This document shows, piece by piece, positions 17,051 to 25,572 of a DNA stretch of 64,000 nucleotides (its first letter is position 1; every line of letters begins with the position of its first letter). The DNA is taken from positions 496,001-560,000 of the forward strand of contig JBMNMK010000002.1 of NCBI GenBank assembly GCA_050953285.1. Direction: 5' to 3'. The notes under the pieces are model-generated. The model did no database searches. It had not been told where the DNA came from and saw nothing but the letters and a program-made list of their open reading frames with translations. The translations under genes and the position numbers were made by a program. Source of the DNA: Olsenella_K sp050953285. Lineage in GTDB: Bacteria; Actinomycetota; Coriobacteriia; Coriobacteriales; Atopobiaceae.

Positions 17051-18289
17051 CTACACGACGCGCAGCATCGTCTCGCTCCCTTCGTCCTGTCCGCTGCCGG
17101 GTCTTGCCGCCATCTGCTCGGCGATCGTCCTGGCGGCGGACCTCCTCGCGTGCGGGTCGGCGCTCGCGTAGGTGTTGAGCGTCATCGCCGCGTTCGCGTG
17201 ACCCATGAGCGAGCTCACCGTCTTGATGTCGGTGCCCGCGGCGACGAGGTAGGTGGCGTAGGTGTGCCTGAGGTCGTGCAGCGTCACCCTCCTCCCCGTG
17301 GTGCCCACCAGGTCGAGCATCTTCGCGATGGAGGCGAACTCCTTCGTGAGGCGGTCTGGGTAGTAGAATGCGCCGCTGGAGTCGCCCAGGACGTAGAGGT
17401 CCTCTATTGCCTCTGGCCTTCCGCCACTCAGCGTGACGAGGCGGCGCCTGCGCCTTGCGAGCCTCGACGCCAGGTCCGGCTCGAGCGGGACCTCGCGCCG
17501 GCTCGTTGGCGTCTTGGGCTCCTTCACCACAGCCTTGCCCTCGCACTGGCAGACTGCGACCCTCACCCGTAGGACGCCGTGGTCGAGGTCGACGTCCCTC
17601 CACCTGAGGCCGCACATCTCCTCCCTGCGCAGCCCGCAGGCGAGCCCCAGCCTTATCGCGAGCGTTACCTCGGTGTCCTGCATGGAGTCGAGTGCGAGCA
17701 GCAGCCTCTCACGCCCATTGGCGTCGAGGGCGTTCGGCTCTCTCGCCTCGCGCTTTGGCGGCTTGATCCGCCTCGTGAAGGGGTTCCGCTCGATGATTCC
17801 GCTGTCTGCCGCGTACTGGAGCGCCTGCTTGAGGAAGCGATGTGCCTTGGCGACCGTGTTGTTGCAGAGCCCGTCCTCGAGGAGCGCCGCCTGCATCTGG
17901 AGGATGGTGTCCCCGGTGATCTCGTCTATCCGCATGGCGCTCAGGTAGCGCGAGACGTGCTTCGCGCAGTGGCGGTAGTTCGCGGCGGTGGTCTGGGCGA
18001 TTCCTGCCCCGCTCTCGAGCGAGCGGATGTAGCGCTCGAGAAAGGTGGGCACGAACATGTCCTCCCTCGTGATGCCTAGGGGGAGCTCCTGCCGGCGCAC
18101 CTCGTCGTCGAGCTCCTTTCGTATCTCGTCTGCTCTCCTCCTCGCGGCGCGCTTCCCCGACGCTCGGAAGCTGCGGGTGGTCTGGTGCCTCTTGCCGTCT
18201 TCCGTGCGGGAGTATCGGCACTTCCAGCGGCCATCGCCGAGGTCTATCAGCGACCCCTCGGACCAGATGTCTCCTTTTGCCTGATACAT
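17051..18289 (-). CDS. int: Tyrosine-family site-specific integrase
   Basis: This 412-residue recombinase integrates and excises the mobile element. An N-terminal arm-binding region (LGDGRWKCRYSRTEDGKR, residues 15-35) precedes a SAM-like core-binding domain (residues about 80-180). The catalytic domain shows Arg in GLACGLRREEMCGLRW, Lys in EPKTPTSRREVPL, His-x-x-Arg in LHDLRHTYATYL, His in LMGHANAAMT and the nucleophile Tyr in LNTYASADP. GGAGGTAGGGG precedes the ATG at 18289. It lies at the element's right end next to the att site. The frame is intact, so the element may still be mobile if its transfer genes, largely outside this window, are complete. Confidence 0.95.
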   Translation of the reverse strand: MYQAKGDIWSEGSLIDLGDGRWKCRYSRTEDGKRHQTTRSFRASGKRAARRRADEIRKELDDEVRRQELPLGITREDMFVPTFLERYIRSLESGAGIAQTTAANYRHCAKHVSRYLSAMRIDEITGDTILQMQAALLEDGLCNNTVAKAHRFLKQALQYAADSGIIERNPFTRRIKPPKREAREPNALDANGRERLLLALDSMQDTEVTLAIRLGLACGLRREEMCGLRWRDVDLDHGVLRVRVAVCQCEGKAVVKEPKTPTSRREVPLEPDLASRLARRRRRLVTLSGGRPEAIEDLYVLGDSSGAFYYPDRLTKEFASIAKMLDLVGTTGRRVTLHDLRHTYATYLVAAGTDIKTVSSLMGHANAAMTLNTYASADPHARRSAARTIAEQMAARPGSGQDEGSETMLRVV

Positions 18290-18555
18290 CCCCTACCTCC
18301 ATGCCATGCTGTTGCGGGCGCCTCCGTCGGTTTCCTGGCCCTCGGAACCTGCAAGCGGAGGGACCATGTATGCGAAAAGCGACACTCCGCCCCGAGTGCA
18401 CGCGGGTGCACGCGAAGAGTGCACGAGGAGTGCACGCAACCCGCCTGAACTCGATACGAAATGATACTTGGTGGACGGTCATCTGGCCTGTCTACCAGCC
18501 CTTTTGGCACGATTTGGCATGAATGAGCACGATGCGGATACCCCATATAAGCGTT

Positions 18556-18600
18556 CTGACACGGAAGAGGTCAGAAGTTCAAATCTTCTAACGCCCACCA
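18556..18600 (+). other. Attachment site (attR): 3' half of a tRNA, probably tRNA-Val(GAC)
   Basis: The sequence fits a tRNA from the anticodon loop to the CCA end: CTGACAC (loop, anticodon GAC), GGAAG, AGGTC, then the T-arm AGAAG-TTCAAAT-CTTCT, acceptor AACGCCC, A73 and CCA. Upstream of 18556 no pairing 5' half exists (27-31 should be CTTCC), so this is not a functional tRNA. Integration into a tRNA 3' end leaves exactly such a copy at the far end, with the restored tRNA at the element's other end, left of this window. The isoacceptor call depends on the assumed frame of the anticodon loop. Confidence 0.7.
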
Positions 18601-18608
18601 CAAAATCG

Positions 18609-18642
18609 CAGCTCAGAGGCTTTAAGTCTCTGGGCTGTTTTT
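18609..18642 (+). terminator. Rho-independent terminator of the displaced tRNA
   Basis: A 10-bp stem CAGCTCAGAG / CTCTGGGCTG (one G-T pair) with a 9-nt loop is followed by TTTTT. It lies just after the att copy, where the tRNA's own terminator would sit, supporting the attR reading. Confidence 0.8.
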
Positions 18643-18689
18643 GGTGCACACGTGGCGTCTCAAGTGAAGATGATTGAGAAGGCTCGAGC

Positions 18690-18807
18690 TTACGCTACCT
18701 CCTCAAACTGGGACTGATATAGCTGCGCATAGAACCCACCTTGAGCAATAAGCTCCTCGTGTGTGCCCTTCTCAACAATATCGCCGTCACGCAGCACTAT
18801 AGTTAAC
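18690..18807 (-). pseudogene. 3' stub of an ABC transporter (MsbA/MdlB-type) ATPase
   Basis: The last 39 codons read IVLRDGDIVEKGTHEELIAQ, then GGFYAQLYQSQFEEVA and a stop. This is the conserved C-terminal tail after the H-loop of exporter-type ABC ATPases. Upstream (right) the similarity ends at about 18807 in non-coding sequence, so the other roughly 550 codons are missing. The deletion edge lies about 50 bp from the inverted-repeat element at 18856. Confidence 0.75.
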
Positions 18808-18855
18808 GGGGTTAGTGATATTTCCACACTGCCTACAGTGGCTCTCAATACAAGA

Positions 18856-18953
18856 CTCCATGAACCGTCGTTTTTCGTCGTATTTGCCCAGTTAAGCTTT
18901 TGGGAAACCGACGCTTCATGGAGGTTTGTGAGAAAACAGCACGGTTCATGGAG
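18856..18953. repeat. Small inverted-repeat element between two truncated genes
   Basis: CTCCATGAACCGT at 18856-18868 is the exact inverted copy of ACGGTTCATGGAG at 18941-18953. A third related motif (CGACGCTTCATGGAG, about 18910-18924) lies between them. Related motifs, CTTCATGAAGCGTCG and CTCCATGAACCG, recur at about 36,709-36,749. The element separates the ABC stub from the truncated IclR gene. It has no coding capacity and looks like a MITE- or REP-type repeat. Confidence 0.5.
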
Positions 18954-19521
18954 AAGTGTGCGCCGCCAGTCGCGCCACCTCACGCAGGTGCTCAACAAGC
19001 TCCTGACGCTGACAGATGGTGTGCGGCGTGTAGCGTTTGAAATCGCAGCAGTCCAAGATGTGCGCCAGCTCGTCGCCAGATAAGCATGAGAGCAAGCACT
19101 TTCCAATAGAGGAGCAAAACGCGGGCGATCGGTATCCCACCTGCGCATGGACGCGCGTGTGCGGATAAAGGTCCATCTTCTCAACATAGACCACGTCAGC
19201 GCCCTCAAGAACACCCATGTGCGTCGTCAAATCAAGGTCCCAAAGCATGCGAGAAAGGCATGGTTTTGCCTCCGCCAACAGCTCCAGACTGTTGATCCGC
19301 GAGCTGGCAATCTCAATGAACTTGTAGCCCAGCCGATAGCCGCCGTCCTCGCTGTGCTCCACGTACTGACGCGACACCATGGACGCCAGAATGCGGTGTG
19401 CGGTGCTTTTGCTGAGCCCGGTCTTGTTGGCAATGTCTGCCAGCGACAGCGCATTGCGGCTGCAAGAGAGCGCCTCAATGATGTCAGAGGCACGATCAAG
19501 TACGCGTATTGACTCAGGCAT
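18946..19521 (-). pseudogene. IclR-family transcriptional regulator, C-terminally truncated
   Basis: The N-terminal winged helix (RASDIIEALSCSRNALSLAD then IANKTGLSKSTAHRILASMV) and most of the effector domain (RVHAQVGYRSPAFCSSIGKC) match the IclR family. IclR proteins are usually about 250 residues; this one stops after 191. The last normal stretch is RQELVEHLREVARLA, then AHTSP and a stop that lies inside the small repeat element. The last effector-domain strands and helices are thus lost. It is divergently oriented from the amidohydrolase gene, so it probably once controlled it. The start ATG 19521 has GGAG upstream. It may be non-functional or only DNA-binding. Confidence 0.8.
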
Positions 19522-19791
19522 AGCGCTCCTTATGGCGGCATTTGCCGCACCAGATATGTAACGGGCGAGAAAATCGTACGCCTTGTCACGCCGTGCGCGA
19601 GTTGCAGCGTTCCACCAGACGGTATGCGGCGCCGTAGTTCCGCAAGCGCTGGTATCCTATCGGTGGTCGGGGATACGCTATGCTCGACTTGGGTATGCGC
19701 ACAACGTACCGCAAGTCGCGGCGCTACAATGCCAGCACCAAGATGCCAGCACAGGTATCTTGGCACCAACAAAAACAAGAAAGGGTCCACC

Positions 19792-21162
19792 ATGCATACG
19801 CTCTATACCAACTGCGTACTTTTTGACGGAAGCGACGGCTGCTCTGCACGTCCAGGCTCTGCAATCTTGGTGGATGGCACCACCATTGCTGCTGTTTACT
19901 TTGGAGATATCCCCATACCAGAGCTGCCACGTGCAGATACATACGTGGATCTAGAAGGTGCTTTCGTGATGCCGGGCTTCATCAACGCACATGCGCATCA
20001 CTTTGGGTTTGGCAAGCCGTCGGCACATCTGACAGGTGGCATCGGCCAGAAGCTACTTCTGTCGTTTGCCCATTCTGCCCTGGGCAAACCCTACCTTAAA
20101 ACTGTTGCTCACAAAGCGCTTCAAGCGGCGCTTTTTTCAGGCGTGACCACCGAGCGTGGCGTGGGTGATCTCAGCTATGCAGACGTCGCCGTGCGAGATG
20201 CCATAGCTGCACAAAAGCTGCAAGGTCCTCGCTTCGTGGTCTCAGGTCCTGCCATTACCTGCCCGGGCGGCCATGGTGCCAATACGTTTGCCTCCGTGGC
20301 AACAACGCCGGAAGAGTTTGCCAAAGAGGTTGACATACGGGCAGCTCACGGGGTTGATTTCATCAAGATAACCGTCACGGGTGGTGTGATGGATTCAGAG
20401 GTCAAAGGTGAAGCCGGCCTCTTGCGCATGTCGCTTGAGCAGACGCAGGCCGCCGTTGAGGCCGCCCGCGCACATGGCCTCTACGTTGCCAGCCACACCG
20501 AAGGCCCTGAAGGCGTAGAGGTCTGCATAAACGCGGGGGTTTATACCATAGAGCATGGAGCGCCCGTTGCGCCCGAACTTCTCGCCCGCTGGAAAAGTTC
20601 AGGCGCGGCCGACGTTTGCACAGCGTCAGTGGCTTATCCGCTCTCTGTTATGCCCACGTCGGTCTCAAAGCTGCCCGAGGCTGGCCTCTACAATTCTGCG
20701 CTGATTAGGAATCGCGTGGTGGAGGCGGCGCGCGCATGCAGAGAGGCTGGCATTCCCGTGGCGCTGGGTACCGATGCCGCGTGTCCTTTTGTCACGCACT
20801 ATGATTTCTGGCGAGAAATTCTGCTCTATCACGAGCTCGTTGGGGCCAGTCCTGCGGAGGCCCTGCGCTGCGCCACGCTGGGTACGGCGCGGGTGCTGCA
20901 CCTGGACGATATCACCGGCTCCATTGAGCCGGGCAAGGACGCAGATTTTATCGCCTTCAACGTGGGCGCAAATCCGCTGGAGAACCTCTACGATCTCAGG
21001 TTGGTCAACAAAGTGGTTGCGCGCGGCACGCTGATTGACAACTGTGCAGAAAAGCTCAAGGGGTATCGCTTGCCAGAAATTGACAAGTTGCTGGACGGCC
21101 TTTATACGCTCGAGCGGCTGGCTGCTATTGCGCAGGAGTCCCATGCAGCACCGGCGGAGTAG
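19792..21162 (+). CDS. Amidohydrolase-family metal-dependent hydrolase (imidazolonepropionase/prolidase-like)
   Basis: This 456-residue enzyme has an amidohydrolase TIM barrel. Metal ligands are visible: HxH in FINAHAHHFGFGK (about residue 65), Lys in DFIKITVTGG, His in LYVASHTEG, His in VYTIEHGAP and Asp in PVALGTDAACPF. The flanking N- and C-terminal segments form the small beta-sandwich (LVDGTTIAAV; GKDADFIAFN). Such enzymes hydrolyse C-N bonds in cyclic amides, Xaa-Pro dipeptides or related compounds; the substrate here is unknown. I chose the ATG at 19792, which has AAAGGG upstream, over earlier in-frame starts. It is divergent from the truncated IclR regulator. Confidence 0.85.
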   Translation: MHTLYTNCVLFDGSDGCSARPGSAILVDGTTIAAVYFGDIPIPELPRADTYVDLEGAFVMPGFINAHAHHFGFGKPSAHLTGGIGQKLLLSFAHSALGKPYLKTVAHKALQAALFSGVTTERGVGDLSYADVAVRDAIAAQKLQGPRFVVSGPAITCPGGHGANTFASVATTPEEFAKEVDIRAAHGVDFIKITVTGGVMDSEVKGEAGLLRMSLEQTQAAVEAARAHGLYVASHTEGPEGVEVCINAGVYTIEHGAPVAPELLARWKSSGAADVCTASVAYPLSVMPTSVSKLPEAGLYNSALIRNRVVEAARACREAGIPVALGTDAACPFVTHYDFWREILLYHELVGASPAEALRCATLGTARVLHLDDITGSIEPGKDADFIAFNVGANPLENLYDLRLVNKVVARGTLIDNCAEKLKGYRLPEIDKLLDGLYTLERLAAIAQESHAAPAE

Positions 21163-21166
21163 TTGA

Positions 21167-21289
21167 TTCCCAGCCATCGCTTTGGCGGTTGAACACGGCG
21201 CACGATGCCAGGGCGGTCCCGTCGTCTACGGCAAAAAACACCATGCCCCCGTGCTCGATTTCTGCGTCTACATGATCAAATTCCGCCTG
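21167..21289 (-). pseudogene. Fragment of a GNAT N-acetyltransferase
   Basis: A 41-codon open stretch (FDHVDAEIEHGGMVFFAVDD, then GTALASCAVFNRQSDGWE) resembles the first beta-hairpin region of GNAT acetyltransferases. The acetyl-CoA-binding part with R/Q-x-x-G-x-G/A is absent and the frame runs on into the 3' end of the amidohydrolase gene. Likely a gene remnant. Evidence is pattern-level only. Confidence 0.35.
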
Positions 21290-21338
21290 GCATCTGCCGC
21301 GCGCGCTAGCCACGCGCGCTAGCTGCACGCACGCACCT

Positions 21339-22847
21339 TTAGCTGGTCTTTCCCACCAAAAGCACCATGCACATGACCGGCACGCAGGCAATGGCCGCCA
21401 TAACCACAAAGGCGGTCTGCGTGCCGGTAAAAGTAGCTGCTGCCATATCCGCGGCGCCCAGCTGAGCAGCGTTGACAATGTTTGACGCGGTGGCTGTGCC
21501 CAGCGCACCAAAGAGCTGCTGGAGCGTGTTGATGGTGGCATTGCCGTCCGCCTTAACGTCTTGCGGCAGTTCACGCAATGACACGGTCATGGTGTTTCCC
21601 ACCATCAGGCTTTGACCTAGGGCAAAAAGCACGTAGATTATGCTCATCTGCACCACGCCAATCCACGAGAGCTGCGTGGCAAACAAAAGCGTCGCCACCA
21701 TGAGGCATGTGGCACCAAAAAGGAGTGGGCGCCTGGCGCCAAATCTATCCAGAATCTGGCCAGAAACGGGCGCTATGGCCGCCCCCACCAAGCAGCCCCA
21801 CAGCAGGATAGAGCCGGCTTCAAGTTCGCCGGTACCATGAGTGATCTGTGCAAAGTTGGGGATCAAAAACGAGTTGCCCAAAACGATCATCTGGATACAC
21901 ATAAGAGCTACAAGGCCTGCTACAAACCGGGCGTGACCAAAGATAGAAAGCCTGATGAGCGGATGTTCTTCTCGCCCTTCATGCCAGCAAAAGAGGGCAA
22001 TCAGAACCACAAAGAGGGCGATAAGCCCAAGCTCTGGCAGGCTTGTCCAGCCCAGAGAGGCACCCAGGTCAATGGAGAAGACGAGCGCACAGAAGGCGCC
22101 GGAAAGCGCCAGCCAGCCAATCGCGTCAAAGCGCGGTCGCGTGAGCTCGTGGCTTTGCGATATGGACGTGATACCCAGCACAAATGCCACCAGCAGAATG
22201 GGCAAAAGCGCCGTGAAAATGGAGCGCCAACCAAAGGTCTCAGCAAGCCAGCCGCCCAGGGAGGGGCCAATAGCGGGCGCCACGGCAATGACCAGCGTTC
22301 CTGTACCCATCATGGCGCCCATGTTTTTCTCGGGCGCTTGTTCGGTGATGATGTTGAACATGAGTGGCAGAGAAACGCCTGCGCCAGCGCCTTCCAACAC
22401 GCGTCCCAAAAGCAAGATGTTGAAGTTGGGTGCCAGCATGCCGCAGAAAATGCCCGACAGGTAGAGCGCCATGGCGGCAATGAAGATGTGCTTGGTCTTG
22501 AATCGCTTGCCAAGGTATGAGGATATGGGGACGACAAGGGCCAGTACCAGCAGATTTGATGTGGTCATCCACTTTACCGTCTGCGTGGTGACACCAAACT
22601 CTTGCATGAGTGTGGGAAAGGTCACGTTCATAGCCGTCTCGACCGTCACGCCAGAAAACGCCATGATACCTGCGGCGATGATGGAGAAGATGAGGCGAGA
22701 GTTGAGCTTTCTCTCAAAGGGTTGTGGCACGGCTGTGCCAGTTGCGGCGGCGTCAGGTGCGGCTGCGCTATTGGCAGCTGTGTCGGTGGTTGCAGATGGG
22801 TTCGGGTTAGATAGCTGCGTATTCGTGCATGTGGTGCTCTTGGACAA
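21339..22847 (-). CDS. MFS multidrug exporter, DHA2 (EmrB/QacA) type
   Basis: This 502-residue membrane protein has a 45-residue Thr/Ala-rich cytoplasmic N-terminus before the first helix (LIFSIIAAGIMAFSGVTVET). MFS motif A-like YLGKRFKTKHIFIAAMALYL follows helix 2, LLGRVLEGAGAGVSLPLMFN fits motif B, and VAPAIGPSLGGWLAETFGWR fits antiporter motif C (G-x-x-x-G-P-x-x-G-G). Length and hydrophobicity suggest about 14 helices. The likely start is TTG 22847 behind AAAGG. It should expel drugs or other hydrophobic compounds using the proton gradient. It is divergent from the CMD-like gene. Confidence 0.88.
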   Translation of the reverse strand: MSKSTTCTNTQLSNPNPSATTDTAANSAAAPDAAATGTAVPQPFERKLNSRLIFSIIAAGIMAFSGVTVETAMNVTFPTLMQEFGVTTQTVKWMTTSNLLVLALVVPISSYLGKRFKTKHIFIAAMALYLSGIFCGMLAPNFNILLLGRVLEGAGAGVSLPLMFNIITEQAPEKNMGAMMGTGTLVIAVAPAIGPSLGGWLAETFGWRSIFTALLPILLVAFVLGITSISQSHELTRPRFDAIGWLALSGAFCALVFSIDLGASLGWTSLPELGLIALFVVLIALFCWHEGREEHPLIRLSIFGHARFVAGLVALMCIQMIVLGNSFLIPNFAQITHGTGELEAGSILLWGCLVGAAIAPVSGQILDRFGARRPLLFGATCLMVATLLFATQLSWIGVVQMSIIYVLFALGQSLMVGNTMTVSLRELPQDVKADGNATINTLQQLFGALGTATASNIVNAAQLGAADMAAATFTGTQTAFVVMAAIACVPVMCMVLLVGKTS

Positions 22848-22941
22848 CGTGGTGCCTTTCTTGCTGATTCCTCACCAGGAGGCGTGCTCAAACCAGCCTA
22901 ATACTGCGTGCGACCATTCATAAAAATTGTCGTTTTCTCTC

Positions 22942-22956
22942 ATGCACAACGTGCAT
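22942..22956. promoter_or_regulatory. Palindrome in the divergent intergenic region (possible operator)
   Basis: ATGCAC-AAC-GTGCAT is a perfect 6-bp inverted repeat between the divergently transcribed MFS exporter and the CMD-like gene. Its position fits a repressor site for either gene. No cognate regulator gene lies next to it. Confidence 0.3.
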
Positions 22957-23033
22957 AGCGAACGCGCAAGAAGGCATAGCATAAGAGCTGCCACTTTGCA
23001 CATACTGGTAGCGACGTGGAAAGGAGATCAGAC

Positions 23034-23357
23034 ATGGCAGAAAAACAAACAGCAGGTAGAGATAGACTTGGCAAAATTGCGCCGACGTTTGCGCACCTCA
23101 ACGATGATGTTCTCTTTGGTGAGGTATGGTCAAGAGAGGATGAACTGTCCGCTCGCGACAGATCTCTCATCACCATTGCTGCGCTTTTCTCTGCAGGGCT
23201 CTATCCGCAGCTCAAAGCACATCTTATGATAGGCAAGCAGCATGGTATTACCAAACAAGAAGCGGTAGAAGTGGTCACCCAGCTGGCCTTTTACTGCGGC
23301 TGGCCCAAGGCGTGGAGCACATTTCCTCTGATTGAAGAGGTGTGGGGAGAAGAGTAG
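23034..23357 (+). CDS. Carboxymuconolactone decarboxylase (CMD/AhpD-like) family protein
   Basis: This 107-residue protein matches the small all-helical CMD family: FGEVWSREDELSARDRSLIT, LKAHLMIGKQHGITKQEAVE and VVTQLAFYCGWPKAW. Only one cysteine lies near the C-terminal CGW motif, so it is closer to gamma-CMD-like proteins than to the CxxC-containing AhpD. The role in anaerobes is often redox or aromatic-acid related; the substrate is unknown. ATG 23034 has AAAGGAG at good spacing. The MFS gene follows 155 bp later on the same strand and may be cotranscribed. Confidence 0.8.
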   Translation: MAEKQTAGRDRLGKIAPTFAHLNDDVLFGEVWSREDELSARDRSLITIAALFSAGLYPQLKAHLMIGKQHGITKQEAVEVVTQLAFYCGWPKAWSTFPLIEEVWGEE

Positions 23358-23384
23358 GCATCACCAGCGCCACTAACAACGACA

Positions 23385-23440
23385 CACACCAGCGCCACAC
23401 CAACGGCGTCATACCAACGGCGTCATACCAGCGCTCGACA
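23385..23440 (+). repeat. Short tandem repeat between CMD gene and MFS gene
   Basis: The 14-mer ACCAACGGCGTCAT is repeated twice in tandem and preceded by a degenerate ACCAGCGCCAC repeat. The repeats sit in the leader of the MFS gene. They are one of several short tandem duplications at gene boundaries in this window. Confidence 0.6.
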
Positions 23441-23512
23441 ATGAGTCATACAATGATCGGCGGGCAACGCACAGGGCTGTCTGCCGATTTTTCTTTTGCA
23501 AAAAGGAGAAGT

Positions 23513-24814
23513 GTGAACACGCCTCAGAAAACGACGCAAGCGGATAGAGCTCCCAAAACGGCGCGTGCGAGCGAGCCGGTTTCTTGGAAGCTGCTGGTAG
23601 CCACGCTTTGTGCAGGCTGGGTGGTCATCTGGATCTCTCGCATGATCTTTATGCCTATCTATCCCATTCTAAGCAGCTTTTTTGGCGGCGTTTCCCATGC
23701 GCAGCTGGGAGCTATTTCAAGTTTTTATTTTCTGGGATATGTGCTCATGCAGATTCCTTCAGGCATCTTGGTGGATGCGCTGGGTATGCGACGTGTTATT
23801 GTCCCGGGCTTTATCATCTTTGCTGCAGGAGAAATTCTCATAGCCCTCTCAACTACGCTGCCCATGATGTATGCGGGAAGCGTTATTGCAGGTGCGGGGA
23901 GCGGTACCTTCTACGGCATTGCCTATACCATCACCAATACGTATGTCCCTTTGGATAGAAAATCTGTGGCGACAGCTCTGGTGAACAGCGGGACGGCGCT
24001 CGGCAGCGGCATAGGGCTCATCTCTGCAGGTACGCTGGTTACAGCTGGCGTGATCTCCTGGCAGGCACTTGCTGCCACAACAGCACTTCTCGCCCTTGTG
24101 ATGAATGCCGTGTTCTCAAAGGTGCTGGCCCCAGAGCGCCTGGGCACCTCCAACAAGGCATCCGACTCCGACAAGGCGCAAAACGCCGGCGGTACCCACG
24201 CCGCGCCGGACATCCTAAGGCGCATGGCAAAAGATGTGCCCACGCTCTTTTCTCGCAAGAAAGTTGCTGCTTACATGCTCTATTTTGCGACGTTGTACGC
24301 CTATTATCTCTTGAGCGCCTGGCTCCCCAGTTTTCTCGAGGCAGAGCGCGGCTTTTCTGGATCCTGGGCGGGCAGCGCGAGTTCGCTGGTGTTTTTTGCT
24401 GGCGTGCCAGGTGCTCTGTTGATGAGTCGGCTGGCCGATAAGAACCCGCAGCATCGGATTGCCATCATGGTAGCGCTTGAGGTTGCGGCCACCATCTTTA
24501 TGCTGTTCATCATGGTAGCAGCGTCGCACGTGCTCATTGTGCTTGCCATCTTCTTGTACGGTTTCTTTGGCAAGCTGACGGTCGAGCCGCTGATCATTTC
24601 TTGGCTGGGAGACTATGCGCAGCGTGGCAGCGTCACCACCATGTTTGGCGTGTTCAACTTCTTTGGCATGTGTGCATCGGTGGTTGCACCTTTGGTAACT
24701 GGTGCGCTTACCGATGCCCTCCATTCAAGCCTTTTTGGGTGCTTTGTGGCAGCGGCCGTTCTTTTGGCAGGTACCGGCATGTTTGTTGTGCTGAGTAGAG
24801 ACTCTGTATCCTAA
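23513..24814 (+). CDS. MFS transporter (sugar-phosphate/anion-cation symporter-like)
   Basis: This 433-residue membrane protein has about 12 helices. QIPSGILVDALGMRRVIVPG is MFS motif A after helix 2. The second half shows the repeated MSRLADKNPQHRIAIM. The first helix (LLVATLCAGWVVIWISRMIF) is preceded by a basic N-terminus. I chose the GTG at 23513 because AAAAAGGAG lies just upstream; earlier in-frame starts at 23342 and 23441 pass through the tandem repeats. Substrate not identifiable from sequence. Its stop overlaps the convergent hydrolase gene by 4 bp. Confidence 0.8.
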   Translation: MNTPQKTTQADRAPKTARASEPVSWKLLVATLCAGWVVIWISRMIFMPIYPILSSFFGGVSHAQLGAISSFYFLGYVLMQIPSGILVDALGMRRVIVPGFIIFAAGEILIALSTTLPMMYAGSVIAGAGSGTFYGIAYTITNTYVPLDRKSVATALVNSGTALGSGIGLISAGTLVTAGVISWQALAATTALLALVMNAVFSKVLAPERLGTSNKASDSDKAQNAGGTHAAPDILRRMAKDVPTLFSRKKVAAYMLYFATLYAYYLLSAWLPSFLEAERGFSGSWAGSASSLVFFAGVPGALLMSRLADKNPQHRIAIMVALEVAATIFMLFIMVAASHVLIVLAIFLYGFFGKLTVEPLIISWLGDYAQRGSVTTMFGVFNFFGMCASVVAPLVTGALTDALHSSLFGCFVAAAVLLAGTGMFVVLSRDSVS

Positions 24815-25572
24815 TGAATGTGATCTTTGAGCCACGAGGCTGCCCAAGAGACAACGCGCCAGTAGTCGTCTCCTTGAAAACCGTGTTTGCCGCCGGGGAT
24901 AACATGCATCTCACAGTGAGGGAAGAGCTGCGCTGCGCGCTCGGAGTATGAGAGCGGCACCGCAGTGTCTGCATCTCCGTGAAAGAGCAGTACATCATAG
25001 GGAAACGCCGGAATGTGCTCATAGAAGTCATAATCCCAGCAGGAGCGCAAGAACTCACCGGAGACATCCATGCCCATGATGGGGAAGTGATCGGGCAGAT
25101 CTTCTCGCCTGGCGCAGGCGCCGTGTACGGCATCATGTAGGTTAAAGGCGGGGTAGAGCAAGACGCAGCCAGCGACGAGTTCCGCGTTGGCACGCGCTGC
25201 CATGAGCGTGATGGTTGCGCCTAGGCTGGAGCCGCACAAGAAGAGGTTCTTCTCGTCCACAAAGGGCTCACGGGAGAGCTCCCAGGCTACAGACTCTAGG
25301 TCGTGCTGCTCGGTGAAGAGCGACATATTGTCTTGCCAGTCACTTCTGCTATAGTTGCCGCCGCCACAGAAGTCAAAAACATAGGTGACCATGCCATTTT
25401 CTGCTGCGGTGCGTGCGTAGGGCTCCATATCACCCTGGTTGGTAGAAAGGCCGTGGCTAAAGATTGCCGTGGCGCGTGGCCGTCCATCTTCTATTCCTTC
25501 TGGCAGGAAGAGCTTGCCGTAGATGTTTTTATCTTCTCGCTTGCACCAGTACTCGCGCTCGGTGTAGTTCAT
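24811..25572 (-). CDS. Alpha/beta hydrolase (serine hydrolase/esterase)
   Basis: This 253-residue hydrolase has a nucleophile elbow FLCGSSLGATITLM (G-S-S-L-G) near residue 114, an Asp in LFHGDADTAVPLSY near residue 201 and the His in GGKHGFQGDDY near residue 233. This is a complete catalytic triad. IFSHGLSTNQGDM near residue 40 supplies the oxyanion-hole HG. The family resembles dienelactone hydrolase/acyl-esterase types acting on small esters or peptides. ATG 25572 follows GGAGG at 6 nt; the ORF could extend 5 codons further. It ends convergently with the MFS gene. Confidence 0.85.
   Translation of the reverse strand: MNYTEREYWCKREDKNIYGKLFLPEGIEDGRPRATAIFSHGLSTNQGDMEPYARTAAENGMVTYVFDFCGGGNYSRSDWQDNMSLFTEQHDLESVAWELSREPFVDEKNLFLCGSSLGATITLMAARANAELVAGCVLLYPAFNLHDAVHGACARREDLPDHFPIMGMDVSGEFLRSCWDYDFYEHIPAFPYDVLLFHGDADTAVPLSYSERAAQLFPHCEMHVIPGGKHGFQGDDYWRVVSWAASWLKDHIH

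Noticed and set aside
18541..18600. Functional tRNA gene
   Set aside because: The 3' half folds but there is no pairing 5' acceptor, D-arm or anticodon 5' strand; it is an att copy.
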